This document shows positions 28,800 through 44,250 of a stretch of 64,000 nt of DNA, piece after piece. Numbering within the stretch: the stretch's first letter is position 1; every line of letters starts with the position of its first letter. The position numbers were made by a program, and so were the translations under genes. The stretch spans positions 5,109,605-5,173,604 of the forward strand of contig OX442321.1 of NCBI GenBank assembly GCA_949358305.1. The letters are read 5' to 3'. The notes beneath the pieces were generated by a model. It did not search any database. It was not told the origin of the DNA and saw only the letters and a list, made by a program, of their open reading frames with translations. The DNA is from Strigamia acuminata (lineage: Eukaryota; Arthropoda; Chilopoda; Geophilomorpha; Linotaeniidae).

Positions 28800-30519
28800 T
28801 ATGACGGTCACGGCCTTCTCCACTCGATATAACGACAATTTCGCCAATAGATGGCGCTGACGACCAAAAGTGGCAAATTCGAACAGAATTTCCAGTTTGA
28901 TGTAAAATCACATAAAATGCAACTTTTATGTGATTTCAATGTAGAGAATCAACTTTATCTTTATTTATTGAAGTAAATATTGATATTAAACTGTTTTGTG
29001 ACAACTCTTGTCAAGTTATCACAAAACTAGGTTTAGGGGATTAACTCACCCCTCTGCACCTGCTTCCAGCTCGGACCCCCCTTGGTTAAGTTGAAAGACT
29101 TAATCCAAAAGTGTTCCTCGCTATCCAGTTCCTGTCCTGACCTAGCAGAGAGCTATGGCCTGTGTATCCAGTTCCTGTTGACCACCTGGACTGGAAATGT
29201 GTCCTGAGTATCCCATCACTCTGACCAGTGATTGGAGGGATTCAGGGGACCACTGCTCTCATTGGAGCAATGGTCAAGCTATTGTCCACCATGAGTATAT
29301 ATTTCCTTGCAACAGGAAGTAACTCGCTCTTGACCAGATATTTGACTATATGTTTTCTTGAGCCCATTCTACTACTCCGGTTGTCATGTTGATTGCGCAG
29401 ACACTTGCTTGTCTGTTGATTGCGCAGTCAATGCCCCTTATACTGCGGGCCTATGACAACCTACATACGGCGTACACTTGACGTGGAGATGGGTGATATG
29501 ATGCCTCCATGTCCGGGTGCCCGATGACGGCTGTGTGGCCGTGAGGAGATCAGGTCGCGGCGATGAGTAGTAAGAATCCCGTCGGGCCGGATATAATTCA
29601 ACAAGTGTTCCACAAGGCCTGCCAGTTACAGTAAGCCACGGCTGCCGAACAGCGTGTCGAAAATGTAACATTAGGGTTGAAATAACTAAACTCGGAAAAG
29701 TTTAGTTAGATTAAATCCCCAGCTAGTTTATGTCACAACTCAGCATTGTGCATAAACATGGATACTTCTTCCAGAACTGTACAAAACTGAAGACTAGCTA
29801 CATTAGCATTTACTTGCCAGTAAATGTGTAGCTAAATTGCCAACTTTATGTAAGCAGAATTATTACGAGTATTTACTGAATAAGTAATACTCTAATAAAT
29901 ACATCCATTACACGGAACCAGAAGTTATGATTGTAAACTCGCAACAGTTTACTCTCGTATGAAGAACCATTTGACGTATCACACCAATTATAAATGTCTT
30001 AAAACATTTATAAGAGGTCAATTGGTAAATGGCTCTTACAAGCCATTTAAACCAATAACCGCCCCAAGTTTGTGGCGATGCAGATACCGTCAACCGGACG
30101 TCCTCGGATACTAACCTTTTCATTACAGATTTGAACCAGACCCCGATGTACAACTAGGACCAAATAATCAACCGATTCAGACGACATCTTACTGACCCGA
30201 TGAAGCCGACTTGATATTATCATAGCGCCGTTTAGGCGAATGTATGTATAGTTAATCTACCCATTTATACGGCCAATTGTCGGCATAGTTAATGTATAAC
30301 CGTAGTTTATGCAAATTGATTAATATAATCACTTCACGGTGATTATATTTATATATCAATAAATATGTTATGTCTTGATAACCGCATGTGTCATTATTTT
30401 ACCCAGTTCACACTTTAGGTTTGTTAACTTATCTCTCAACTACTAGAATTGATAGACTTGCTTGTTATGCCAAAATACACATTTTGAGCGGATAGCGTCA
30501 TCGAAAGGTCATCGTCACA
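28800..30519 (+). repeat. Right LTR of the 11-kb element
   Basis: 1720 bp, matching 19489-21208 in length and in all stretches compared. Followed by the AACT duplication and the remainder of the BTB intron. Confidence 0.92.
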
Positions 30520-30646
30520 AACTGTTTACTTTAATGTTAACAATAATTACTTTACGAGTTATTTTAATTTATTTTTTCAGAACACATTTTACAAAAATGG
30601 CGAAAAGTCGTGTACAGTAGTTGAGAGTTGTCATTTAGGAGTTACG

Positions 30647-31510
30647 ATGGAAGAATTCCGTCAAAACCAAACGTCTACTGATATCGTAATTGAGTGCGAA
30701 GGAGGCCTTGTCCACGCTCATCGCTGCATTTTAATGGCTACTTCTCCATACTTTCACAAAATGTTCACCATTGATATGTCCGAGAAAAATACAGGACGCG
30801 TTCAATTTCCAAAAAATTCAAAAAAGGTGATCGATATGATTGTCAAATATCTGTATGTCAATCAAATTCCAAATTTAGCGACCGATTACGACTCGTTACG
30901 AGAGTTGATCACAACTAGTCGTATGATGGATCTGGGTGCTTTCCACGTCAAGTGCTGGGAACTGAGTTGCCGAAAATTAAATGTTGAAACATTTGTGGCA
31001 TTGTGGGCCGTCGGAGTTGATTATGGTTTGGAAGACTCGATCCATAGTTTTACTCTGACTAATATAGAAAAAATTTCAACGGAAGCAAATCTTCAAGATT
31101 TAACCGAACCTCAGATCACTAAGCTCGTCGAATATGTTAGCCGTGCAGAAATTTACAAGCAATGCATTCGATGTATCATCAAATGGCAATCAAGTGGCAC
31201 CGAAGAAGTTGTCGTCAAGTTATTTGAGAAACTTGACCTGCAACATTTAGATGACGAATCCTTGCACGATTTGAGAATGAATAATTGCAGCAATGACAAG
31301 AATGATACTATTGGAAACATTCTGACTCAAGAAGCTCTGGCACGTTTTCCCAAATTGTTCAAAGCAAAAGCAAGTATTTGTAAAGAGATAATTGCTAATT
31401 GTAATGCACAATGCAGTCATGGATACTCAACGTGTGATGCAGTATTTGCTTTGCGAAATATAAAAGCTGTACACGATAAAGTATTGGAAGCTCGTAACGA
31501 ACAACTGTAA
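30647..31510 (+). CDS. BTB/POZ-BACK domain protein, copy 3 (disrupted 5' end)
   Basis: 287 residues from an internal Met (MEEFRQNQTSTDIVIE). The ancestral start at 30597 is followed, after seven codons, by TAG at 30618. A 5-base insertion relative to copy 1 (GTGTACAGTAG versus GTGTAG) causes this. The rest of the BTB and BACK domains is intact and very close to copy 1. The 5'UTR intron (19477-30580) contains the complete 11-kb LTR element. Translation could begin at 30647, losing about 16 residues ahead of the BTB domain, so it may still be functional. A pseudogene in early decay is the alternative. Confidence 0.75.
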   Translation: MEEFRQNQTSTDIVIECEGGLVHAHRCILMATSPYFHKMFTIDMSEKNTGRVQFPKNSKKVIDMIVKYLYVNQIPNLATDYDSLRELITTSRMMDLGAFHVKCWELSCRKLNVETFVALWAVGVDYGLEDSIHSFTLTNIEKISTEANLQDLTEPQITKLVEYVSRAEIYKQCIRCIIKWQSSGTEEVVVKLFEKLDLQHLDDESLHDLRMNNCSNDKNDTIGNILTQEALARFPKLFKAKASICKEIIANCNAQCSHGYSTCDAVFALRNIKAVHDKVLEARNEQL

Positions 31511-33000
31511 GCAAAAGATTTATCCCAACTCAAATATTATAAAAGGAAAAATTTCTTTTGTCTTTATCTGAAATTATTTTTTTTTCTCATGTATCCTTAA
31601 CAATCAAAGATTGTGTTATGTTCTCAATTATTGGAATAAAAATACAACAAATTCGAATTTTTTATTTTTTTTATTTTTAATTCTCGTATTCTTCACTAAA
31701 ATATATTTATGTGATGCGATTTCTTGAATGTCACAAACAGTTTACAACTTTACACAAAATCAGCTAAAACTCGATAGAATTATTTCACCAGCATAAATAA
31801 TACCCCCATATAAAATTTCTAAACATCAAAATCATGATCAAAAACGAAAATTTTCCATCTAATAAACATTTAATGCAATCAAAACAACGATATCAAGCGA
31901 AACAAATCTATACAGCAACAAAACAAAACACTTTAAACATTTATCATTGATATATCACACGATTAAATCGAAATAAACATTTCAAAAGCTAAAATAATTA
32001 TTGCACCGACTAATATTAATAATAATAAATTCTTTTTTTTCCATATAAAATTATAACACCCACTAAACCACACTTGACTACCACAACCGAAGAATACAAA
32101 CAAAGGGAATCAAAATGGCGTCCAAAATGGCTGTTATACAAAAATCGGATAATTTTGTAAAATTATTTAACATAGGCCACACTGGTATATTCTAAAATAA
32201 TATTTTTCGACTCTTTGACGTCGGTTCGATCAGTGCACTACTTCGTGCTCATCATTGTGACTAGGAAAATGATAATAAAATGTTACAATTTTTTCGTCAG
32301 GCACTAAATTATGTTCGTTGCAACAACACCGGTTTTATTGTGCAAAATTTAGTCAGCGATGCTTTTTCCATACCAAAAAACACGTACAATAATTGAATAA
32401 ACTTAAAAGGACAATTCGTAACACCAAAATTCGATTTATCTGACACTTAAAATATATCTCAAGGTGTAACAATGCAATAACCATCATTTTGTACTTGAGG
32501 AATGGGTTTTTTTTTTGTGTTTTTGTTTTTCTTTCTTGAAATGTGAAACATTGAAAAATCTCTGGATTACCAAAATATTATTTTTTTAAAATTATGTTAA
32601 CAATTTAAAATGAATTGTTTTTTTTTGGGTTTTTTTATGTTTTTTTGTTGTAATTGTTGAATTTACAAAGTGAAAGATAGTGGAATGAATGTTTAAAATT
32701 AAACATGAAGGATAGGAAAAACAAAAATCTTTTTCTCCCGTAGACGTGATGTCTGATAGGTCTCGGACTATGTCTAGATCATCTTAGACTTTTATATTTT
32801 TTTCTCAAATTATTTCTTCATTTTGTCACCTGTTCAATGAAATTTGAAAAAATTATGCAACAATGCAGTGTAAGTGCAATGGCGGGACCCAAAATTTCTA
32901 AATTTTAAGGCATAAATGGCGTAATTTTTAATAGAAAATTATTATTTTTCTTGAGTTTGTTAGTTCGTTTCTAGGAAATTCGTCAGTTTTGACATTTTTT
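31511..33000. other. Noncoding region after BTB copy 3
   Basis: 31630-32100 repeats the 3' flank of BTB copy 2. From about 32100 the sequence is unique and AT-rich, with poly-T runs. No gene, RNA or element was recognised. Confidence 0.6.
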
Positions 33001-33009
33001 TCAGGAAAT

Positions 33010-33570
33010 TTGTCATTTTTCTAAGAAAATTTGTTATTTTTCAAAGAAAATTTGTTATTTTTCAAAGAAAATTGTGATTTTTCTAAGAAAATTTGTTATT
33101 TTTCAAAGAAAATTGTCATTTTTCAAAGAAATTTCTCATTTTTCAAAGAAATTTCTCATTTTTCAAAGAAATTTCTCATTTTTCAAAGAAATTTCTCATT
33201 TTTCAAAGAAATTTCTCATTTCTCAAAGACATTTCTCATTTCTCAAAGAAATTTCTCATTTCTCAAAGAAATTTCTCATTTTTCAAAGAAATTTCTCATT
33301 TCTCAAAGAAATTTCTCATTTCTCAAAGAAATTTCTCATTTCTCAAAGAAATTTCTCATTTCTCAAAGAAATTTCTCATTTCTTAATAAAATTTCTTATT
33401 TCTCAAAAAAATTTCTCATTTTTTAAAGAAATTTCTCATTTTTTAAAGAAATTTCTCATTTTTCAAATAAATTTCTCATTTTTCAAAGAAATTTCTCATT
33501 TTTCAAAAAAATTTCTCATTTTTCAAAGAAATTTCTCATTTTTCAAAGAAATTTCTCATTTTTCGGAAAT
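33010..33570. repeat. 20-bp minisatellite, AAAGAAATTTCTCATTTTTC type
   Basis: More than twenty head-to-tail units, most exactly 20 bp; early units read TTGTTATTTTTC and later ones TCTCATTTCTC. It ends some 20 bp before the stop codon of macroH2A, so it forms that gene's 3' flank. The long frames across it are a result of the repeat. Confidence 0.95.
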
Positions 33571-33592
33571 TATTTTTACAGAAAACTTACCT

Positions 33593-36638
<3,046 letters not shown>

Positions 36639-37547
36639 TTTGTTAATTTAACTTGTTTACTTTACTCCCGAGTGTCGGGGCGATTCATCGAGCCATTTGA
36701 ACCGGAAGTGGCGGCGCACACTCACTCCATCTCGTACAAGCGAGTAAAAATGTTCACAAAACACAAACCGTTCGAGACGATCAAAATTGATTTTTATTTA
36801 CAAACAATGCTGCTTTTCTTTTCTGTCCGCTGATTATACATTTCTTCACATAAAGATTAAGCTAAAATTCCGCACAGTTTAAATTAAATGGCCTTTTAAA
36901 ACCCGATATTTTATTTATTTATTTTTTTTTTAAATATTTTTATTTTACATCATTGGAAAAATTAAAGGATTGAAAATACTGAATAATATTTTATTTGTTA
37001 ATTTAATGTATATGATGAACTAATTTATTGCCGTTTGGAAACATTTAACCTCTGTAGGCTTTGGAAAAAAAATAAAAATAAAAAATAAAAATAAAACTTC
37101 CAAAAAACGAAATTAATTAAAAAAAAAAACGAGCTGCCCCCCCAGAATAACTCAATTTTGAATTATTACATTTGAAAATTGTCACGAGTGATTGGCGTAC
37201 ATGAACAAACAACAAAGTATTCAACATTACGTCATCCAGAGATTAAAAAATAATATTTATAATGTGTATATATTGTAATATACCGCAAAACGTAAACCAA
37301 TTTCCTTCAAATTCTCATTTTGATTCACAAACACTCACAACTTGCATTGGAAAAGCCAAAAATAATCGTTTTCGATGGCGAAAACGTGACAAAAAATTTA
37401 TTTCAACACAAATTCGTGATTAAATTGATAAAATAAACAATAAACAAAACAAAAAAAAATTCGATTTCTACCTTTTTTCATTCATATCTCTTGAAATGGA
37501 ATTTAAATCTCTATCACACAAGCTTCACAACAACCAATGAGATAATC
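36639..37547. other. macroH2A upstream region and CCDC6 3' flank
   Basis: 36645-36790 is less AT-rich and should hold the macroH2A 5'UTR and promoter; no TATA box is clear. The rest is AT-rich and probably includes the CCDC6 3'UTR. No further gene was seen. Confidence 0.5.
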
Positions 37548-40046
37548 CTAACTTTTATCCCCGTGGCTAGTATGAAGGGACCCGTGAACAACTGTCGAAG
37601 AAGAAGCTTGAGCCGTTAACTGATGATGTCCGTGCCCGGGACTGGCCATCATGGCCGCTGGGACCGCGGGTTTGGCAAAACGTTCTTGGGAATTGGACGG
37701 CCGAGCCTTGATGGGTCCAGGCTGGTGAAAAAATGGTCAATTCAATTGAGGAATGTTTAATTTGGTGCTAAATTACCATAGTGTGGACACCAATGTGCAT
37801 CGGTGGTGGTGGTGATGTGCTTGGCAAGTAAGTTGATAAAGCGGGCAAGTGATAGATTGGCTGGCCACAAGTTTGGCATCGGCCCATGGGGCTTGTGGGA
37901 CTGAAGGCTTCGCGAACCCCACCGTAGTTGAGACCTGAAATTTAAGAAAAAAAAATATGAATTTTTAAACATTTTTTGAGGTTTTTTTAAATTTTTTTTT
38001 AAATTTTAGTGAGTTTTATTAAATTTTATTAAATTTATTTTGAATTTATTGGTTTTTATTAAGATTTATTAAATTTTTTTGAATTATTTCGAGTTTTTTT
38101 GAAATATTTCGAGTTTTTTTGAATTATTTCGAGTTTTTTTTAATTATTTCGAGTTTTTTTTAATTATTTCGAGTTTTTTTGAATTATTTCGAGTTTTTTT
38201 GAATTATTTCGAGTTTGTTTGAATTAATTCGAGTTTTTTTGAATTATTTCGAGTTTTTTTGAATTATTTCGAGTTTGTTTGAATTAATTCGAGTTTTTTT
38301 GAATTATTTCGAGTTTTTTTGAATTATTTCGAGTTTTTTTGAATTATTTCGAGTTTTTTTGAATTATTTCGAGTTTTTTTGAATTATTTCGAGTTTTTTT
38401 GAATTATTTCGAGTTTGTTTGAATTAATTCGAGTTTTTTTGAATTATTTCGAGTTTTTTTTAATTATTTCGAGTTTTTTTGAATTTATTTCACCTGGACT
38501 CAAAGGTCTGGACGAACTGGGCGACGGGTTGTACGGAATCGGACTGCTGACCGTTCGCGGACGAGGTATAACCTGCCCCATCGAAGTCATCTCATTGAAA
38601 TGTCGTTCCTCATCCATTTCCAAACTCGATTCGCTCTCCGACAAATGACGACACAACGCCTCGCGACGTTCCATCTCCATATGCAATTTACGCTGCAAAC
38701 GAATGTTTTCTTCCCGAATCTGCTTCTCCTCCATCGCATACTGGTTCATCTTATCCGTATCTTCACAAAAAATAATAATAATAATTAAAATTAAAACAAT
38801 TCAAAACTTAAAAAAAAAAAACCATATTTTTACGTTCTTGCTGCGCCGCGTGCAACTGAGTCTTCAACTTAGAAACCTCGTTGCGCAAATGCTGAATATG
38901 AAGCGTCAAATTCCCCGCCGTGTCCCCGTCGCTGATATCCCGCGGTGACGGCGGAGCCGACACTGGTTGATCCAGTTTCTCCTGCAAATTTCTAATTTAA
39001 AAAAATATAAAAATTAAAAAAAAAAAAAAAAAAAATTTTTAAAAAATTAAAAAAAAATTATTTTAACAAATTTCTCAATTTATTGACCGTTTCTCGGCCT
39101 CCAATTTGTCCATTCGCTTCCATAACTTATTGACCAGAGCTTCTTGTTCCTGTTCCAACGTATTCTCCAACTCCACCTTTTCTCGACGCAACTTTCGAAG
39201 CACAAAAACAAAAAAAATCAATCCAAACACACAACAAATCTTCCCACCCATACCTGCTCCAAATTCGCTTGTTTCGCCAAAGTCTCAGCCTCTAATTTCT
39301 CGATTTTCCGCATCAATTTATTAACCAAACATTCCTGCTCTTGCTCCAACGTCTGCTCCAACTGCACCTTCTCCTGCCGCAGCTGAAAAACCAACGAAAA
39401 CAAATCAAAACAAACAAAAACCAACGAAATCCGCGCACAAAATCAAACCTGATTTAATTTCCTCGACAAATCATTCGTAAGACACTCTTCTTCTTGTTCG
39501 TAATTCAACGCCAACGTTTCTTTCTCCTTTTTCAACGCCTGGATCTTCTTCAACAACGTATTACTGATAAATTCCTCTTCCTGTTCCGCTTTAGCTTGCT
39601 GCAATTCAAACAAACTTATTAATAATTTCGCACCTCAATAATTAACGAATATCTGAATAATAAACAACAAAAACGGCCGTAAAACGTGGCTCGACTTAGT
39701 GGGGAAATGAGGGAGTGCAGGGCGAAGGTTTAGGAGTGAAAAGGGAGGTTTCTGGACGGTCAATACGACGCAAAAGTGGATTTTCGGAGTTGCGGTTTTG
39801 TTGTTTTTGGGTGTTTGGACGTTTACTCACTATGGTCACACTGGCTTGACGCAGAGCACGGTTTTCTTCTTGCAGCGACTTTACGCGCAACTTAAACGTT
39901 TCCAATTCAACTTTTAATACTCGGTTGGCTTGTTGTAAACTCTCGATTCTCTTCTGCAGTTGTTCTCTCGTGACAGGTGAGGGTGGCATCATAATGGGAC
40001 CACCATCCACCGAACTAGAATCGCTTTCGCTAGCACTATCCGCCAT
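37548..40046 (-). CDS. CCDC6: Coiled-coil domain-containing protein 6
   Basis: 451 residues in eight exons: 39831-40046, 39449-39598, 39254-39382, 39088-39191, 38834-38991, 38494-38760, 37777-37934, 37548-37721; phases agree throughout. The start ([12 protein letters not shown]) is like vertebrate CCDC6. Residues about 25-300 are a long coiled coil with [52 protein letters not shown] and [21 protein letters not shown] Ser/Pro tail follows ([21 protein letters not shown]). Vertebrate CCDC6 is a phosphorylated scaffold in DNA-damage signalling and a RET fusion partner; its role here is inferred. The donor of the 38834 exon was set at C|GTAAAA because it restores AAQQEHTDKMNQY, which fits the family. 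Confidence 0.93.
38035..38485. repeat. Intronic 20-bp minisatellite in CCDC6, GAATTATTTCGAGTTTTTTT type
   Basis: About twenty head-to-tail 20-bp units with small variants (AATTAATTCGAGTTTGTTT). It occupies the intron between the 37934 and 38494 exons and runs almost up to the splice donor. Confidence 0.95.
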
Positions 40047-40432
40047 CTTGCCGATTCCCAACGTGCGACTGCCGATCGTACAGCGCTGGCAGCGCGTGAT
40101 GTCATACAATCTCACAATAAGCAATTAACATAAATGGATCGATGTCAATGCGATGACGTCACCAACATCCCGCATCAGTTATCTCGGAGAGCTCCCGCTC
40201 CTCCATCAATTGTTTATGTAAGAAAGTATTTGGCTCGTATCGAGATTTCGTACAAAAAGATGCAATGAGGATGGATTCCTTTATTTTTAATACCTGAACG
40301 GTTCGTTTCGAGTGCCAATATCGAAGATTTTAAACATTGCGAACAGCTTTCCTGCAATACTACAACGAACGATGAGTTTTTTAATTTTGCGTCGAAATAT
40401 TCGCAAAACCTGAGCGAAATCGCGTGGAAAAC
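40047..40432. other. Shared intergenic region between divergent CCDC6 and Ly6 genes
   Basis: Under 400 bp between two divergent starts; a bidirectional promoter is plausible. The CCDC6-proximal part is copied at 46087-46260. No defined promoter motif recognised. Confidence 0.5.
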
Positions 40433-41366
40433 ATGAAAAAATTAATATTGCCAATCGTTTTCATCATCTTTACAGCTATTCAAAACACAGGTATTGTATT
40501 TAAATATTGTTCACACAAATTAATGAATCAAGCGGCCATTTTTTTTTTTTTTTTACTTTTTGGGATTAACCTATTACGTAATTTCAGATGGCGAAAGACT
40601 TCCGGAAATAGTTCTTCCCAAAAAAGAAAACCTGAGTTGCTACAGTTGCAACAGTTTCACCGACAACGAAACGTGCAATACAGTGAATCCAAACAAAACG
40701 AGGATCGCATATTGTCCCGACAAATATTTATTTTGCGAGGTGACAATTAAAAGAGTCTACGCCGTAAAGCTTCAAATTGCGGCCCGGCGTTTATTTATTC
40801 GTCAAACCCGACTCCCCCGGCGCCTATTTGAATCCAGGCCGGCATTTACTCATTTTTTCCAAAAAAATACACTACATTTTACTGAAATCATTCATTGTTT
40901 ACATAAATCAATGAGTAAATCCTTACCTGCATTCAAAAATTAAAATATTTTGTGTTTTACTTCAATTTTAAAACAAAAATGACGTCATTTCCTGTCCTAT
41001 TTATTAAATTAAACTATATTAACTGAAAATACACTTAAACTAAAATTGTATTTTTATTTTTGACGTGTACGTTTGTTCGTGACACTTTTAGGAGATTAAA
41101 ATGCATGACTTAAACAATATTTTGATTGACAGGTGCGACAGTTTTCCTTCCTGACGAACGGCACGACCAAGTTGTGGTACCTGGAACGGCGCTGCAAAGA
41201 AGAGTGCGAAGATTACTGTCTGGGAATGGGCGAAAAGATCCGTCTCTTTTCCTGCACCAAATGCTGCACCGGCGACTTATGCAACTCCGGAAGTGGGTCA
41301 CAACCCTTGATAATTCCCTTACATCCCATTTTCCTCCTCCTCATTTCCATCATTTCCTTCAAATAA
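40433..41366 (+). CDS. Ly6/uPAR (three-finger) GPI-anchored protein
   Basis: 147 residues in three exons: 40433-40490, 40588-40739, 41133-41366. Residues 1-20 form a signal peptide (MKKLILPIVFIIFTAI). The mature part carries the Ly6 cysteine pattern: CYSCNSF near the start and CTKCCTGDLCN near the end, with further cysteines between. A hydrophobic C-terminus (IFLLLISIISF) after a Gly/Ser stretch is typical of GPI attachment. Such proteins sit on the outer membrane face and, in insects, act in septate junctions, channel trafficking or receptor modulation; which applies is unknown. The second intron carries a MITE-like insert. The gene is absent from the duplicated copy of this region. Which Ly6 orthologue it is could not be decided. 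Confidence 0.8.
40927..41064. mobile_element. MITE-like repeat in Ly6 intron 2
   Basis: CTGCATTCAAAAATTAAAATATTTTGTG..., with ACTTCAATTTTAAAACAAAAATGACGTCATTTCCTG inside it read in shorter parts, is the reverse complement, with gaps, of 57045-57249. No ORF. Confidence 0.55.
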
Positions 41367-42249
41367 CTCCAAAAATCATTTTTTTTTCGTAAAAATTTTT
41401 ATTTTTATACATTTTTCCATCTGTTTTTCCATCTTTTTAAGTTTCCACATTTTAGAAATTTTGTATTTCCCTCATTTCCAACCGATTAAATTAAATTACA
41501 AAAAAAACAAAGAAAATAAATAAATTATGCTAAACAAAAAATTGCAAATCTTTACCAAAAAATTTATTTCTCTTTTTTATTCGTTTGACCGTTTATTCGT
41601 CGGATAAACCTTCGAACTCGCCTGTCGGCTTTCGCGTACTCGCGCTCCATCCTGTAGTTAACGTTTTTTATTTCCTCCACCAGCCAAAATATGAGCGATT
41701 CGAATGAAGATGCTGAGCGTGTCCAAGTAAATATCAATCGACCTAAGAGCCTTTGTCTCAAACTTAATGTTCAAGGGTTACAAATGTCTAATTCATGCTT
41801 ACGCATTGATGGGGTCGTAGCCTTTTCCCGCGTACCCCGGTGACCATTCGGGCGCCAATTCCGCCATTTTGATTATACGTTGAGTGTCGTAGAGCAGGAA
41901 TACGCCAAAAACGATCAGACCGCCGTAGATGCTCATCGAGTAGAGACTTGCGCCGAGAGCGGTGGTTGCCGGGAAGAACAACGAACCTGGAAATGAAGAT
42001 TGATTGATTTTTGTTTTGATTTGTTTGATTTTGTTTGCTTACCGAGTGAGGAGACGCAAATAACATGTAGGCCCATCGCTAATGGGCCTCCGAAGTGCAG
42101 GAATTTCTCGCTAGGAGCACAGGAGGCGAGAACCGATAATCCTAATAGTTTTTTAAGTTGAAGGATTTGGGTTTTTTTTGTTGGTTTTTAATAGTGGCGT
42201 GAGAGAATCGTTATTGTTTGATCGAAGTTTAACGGAATTCACAGAGATA

Positions 42250-43060
42250 TTTAGAAATTCGTCAAAAATTTACCAAATTTATGAAGAATTGTTGAAAAAT
42301 TGCTAAAATTTTGCTAAAATTGATGAAAAATTGCTCAAATTTTAATAAAATCGACGAAAAATTGCTCAAATTTTGCTAAAATTGATGAAAAATTGCTCAA
42401 ATTTTAATAAAATCGATGAAAAATTGCTTAAACTTTGCCAAATTTAATAAAAAAAATTAAAAAATTGCTCAAATTTTGTCAAATTTAATAAAATGAATAA
42501 AAAATTGCTCAAATTTTGTCAAATTTAATAAAATGAATAAAAAATTGCTCAAATTTTGTCAAATTTAATAAAATTTGTGCAAAATTCCACAAATTGTCAA
42601 ATGTTGTGCAAAATTCCTCAAATTTAGTCAAAATTCGTGCAAATTTAGTCAAAATTCGTGCAAATTTAGTCAAAATTCGTGCAAATTTAGTCAAAATTCG
42701 TGCAAATTTAGTCAAAATTCGTGCAAATTTAGTCAAAATTCGTGCAAATTTAGTCAAAATTCGTGCAAATTTAGTCCAAATTCGTGCAAATTTAGTCCAA
42801 ATTCGTGCAAATTTAGTCCAAATTCGTGCAAATTTAGTCAAAATTCGTGCAAATTTAGTAAAAATTCGTGCAAAATTCTTCAAATTTCATCAAAATTTGT
42901 TCAAAATTGCTCAAATTTCGTCAAAATTCGTGCAAAATTCCTCAAATTTAATGAAAATTCGTTCAAAATTCCCGAATTTAATCCAAATTGCTCAAATTTA
43001 ATAAAATTTGTGCAAAATAACTCAAATTCAGTCAAAAATCTTGTCAAAACATCATCAAAT
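42250..43060. repeat. Intronic minisatellites in GHITM copy A intron 4
   Basis: First a 30-31-bp family (AATTGCTCAAATTTTAATAA), then a clean 21-bp array (GTGCAAATTTAGTCAAAATTC, about 12 units, near 42625-42870), then diverged units. Open frames over the array on both strands are repeat artefacts. Confidence 0.9.
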
Positions 43061-43689
43061 TCTCAAACAACGATCAACCATCACGCCACTAACCTCAAAC
43101 AACAACACTCACCTCCAACCACACCAGCAGTGTACCAAGCAGCTCGCATTATCAACGGCCCTCCCAAGACACACAACGGTGCGATAACAGTTCCTAACAG
43201 ACCGCTAAGAGCTATCCACACCATTTGCTTCGCACCAAACGTATCGGTGTACGGTAACGAGTGCAGAACCTTTGCAGTCCCAATCGACGTAGCCAATATC
43301 ACCAGGAACGACTGAAACAAACAAAAATTATTGAACCAATCACCATCAAAAAACAAAACCTCTCAAAACTCTACCATCAGAGTATTTCGTGTAAGTAATC
43401 TCATTATGGTCGGATTCCGACGCCGACGCCGCAGTTATTCCCAGACTGGCACCGAAATACAAATAAGTCGTACGGATCCTTTGCTTAACGTATTCGGGCC
43501 ACATCCTACGGAAATACAAAAATTTTAATTTTAATAGAAAGAGAAAATTTGTGAATAAACTTACACAGCTTTATCGATCGCTCCGGGCTCGTTGGACAAA
43601 CCAATTCCATAATAACACAGCGCGCCCAAACCGAAGGCCGATGCACCGGCCAATGCTCCTTTTCCGATCACAAAAGCTGAAAAAATATA

Positions 43690-44250
43690 CAAAATATGCT
43701 TTTAAAATTGTCTTTAGACGTTTTCAGACATTTTTATTAGATTTTAGACGTATTTTGTGAAATTCCACAGGTTGTTAGGCGGTTTTTAAGAAATTTTAGA
43801 CATTTTTGGACGTTTTTAGACGTATTTTAAGAAATTCGCACGTTTTTAGGCGGTTTTTAAGTAATTTTAGACGTTCTTAGATGTTTCGCAAATGTTTTTT
43901 AATGGTTTTAGACGTTTAAAAACTGAACGTTTTTAGACGTTTTAAAACGATTTTACAATGTATTTTTTTTTACGTTTTAGACTGTTTTTAAGCCTTTCTG
44001 AAAACATTTTAAAATAACGTTTTTAGACGTGTTCAACTATTTTTACGTTTTCAGACGTATTGTTTTACGATTTTAGACAGTTTTTAGACATCTTAGTCGA
44101 ATTCATACGCCTTTAAACAGTTTTTAAAGCTTTTAAAAATGTTTTTTGATGTTTTTAGACAATTTTTCAACGTTTTTAGACAATTTTTCAACGTTTTTAG
44201 ACAATTTTTCAACGTTTTTAGACAATTTTTCAACGTTTTTAGACGATTTT
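43690..44250. repeat. Repeats in GHITM copy A intron 1
   Basis: GTTTTTAGACG-rich sequence, ending in four or five exact 21-bp units (TTTTTAGACAATTTTTCAACG) just before the exon 1 donor. Copy B has a shorter version at 48290-48750. Confidence 0.85.

Larger units (their letters stand above)
19489..30519 (+). mobile_element. 11-kb non-autonomous LTR retrotransposon (LARD-like)
   Basis: Two 1720-bp direct repeats (19489-21208, 28800-30519) bound a 7.6-kb interior. A 4-bp duplication AACT flanks it (19485-19488, 30520-30523), and the pre-insertion sequence survives in BTB copy 1 (GTGTAACTGTTTACT). A tRNA-Gln primer site follows the left LTR and a polypurine tract precedes the right LTR. The interior has no reverse transcriptase, integrase or protease frame; the longest frame is 155 residues and unrecognised. 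It must have been copied by enzymes supplied in trans. The LTRs showed no difference in the stretches compared, so the insertion is young. It lies in the same orientation as, and inside the 5'UTR intron of, BTB copy 3. Confidence 0.93.

Noticed and set aside
41110-41301. 63-residue minus-strand frame opposite Ly6 exon 3
   Set aside because: Shadow of the Ly6 coding exon.
42509-43315. Frames of 124, 246 and 135 residues on both strands
   Set aside because: Products of the 21-bp intronic array in GHITM copy A; no codon bias or family motif.
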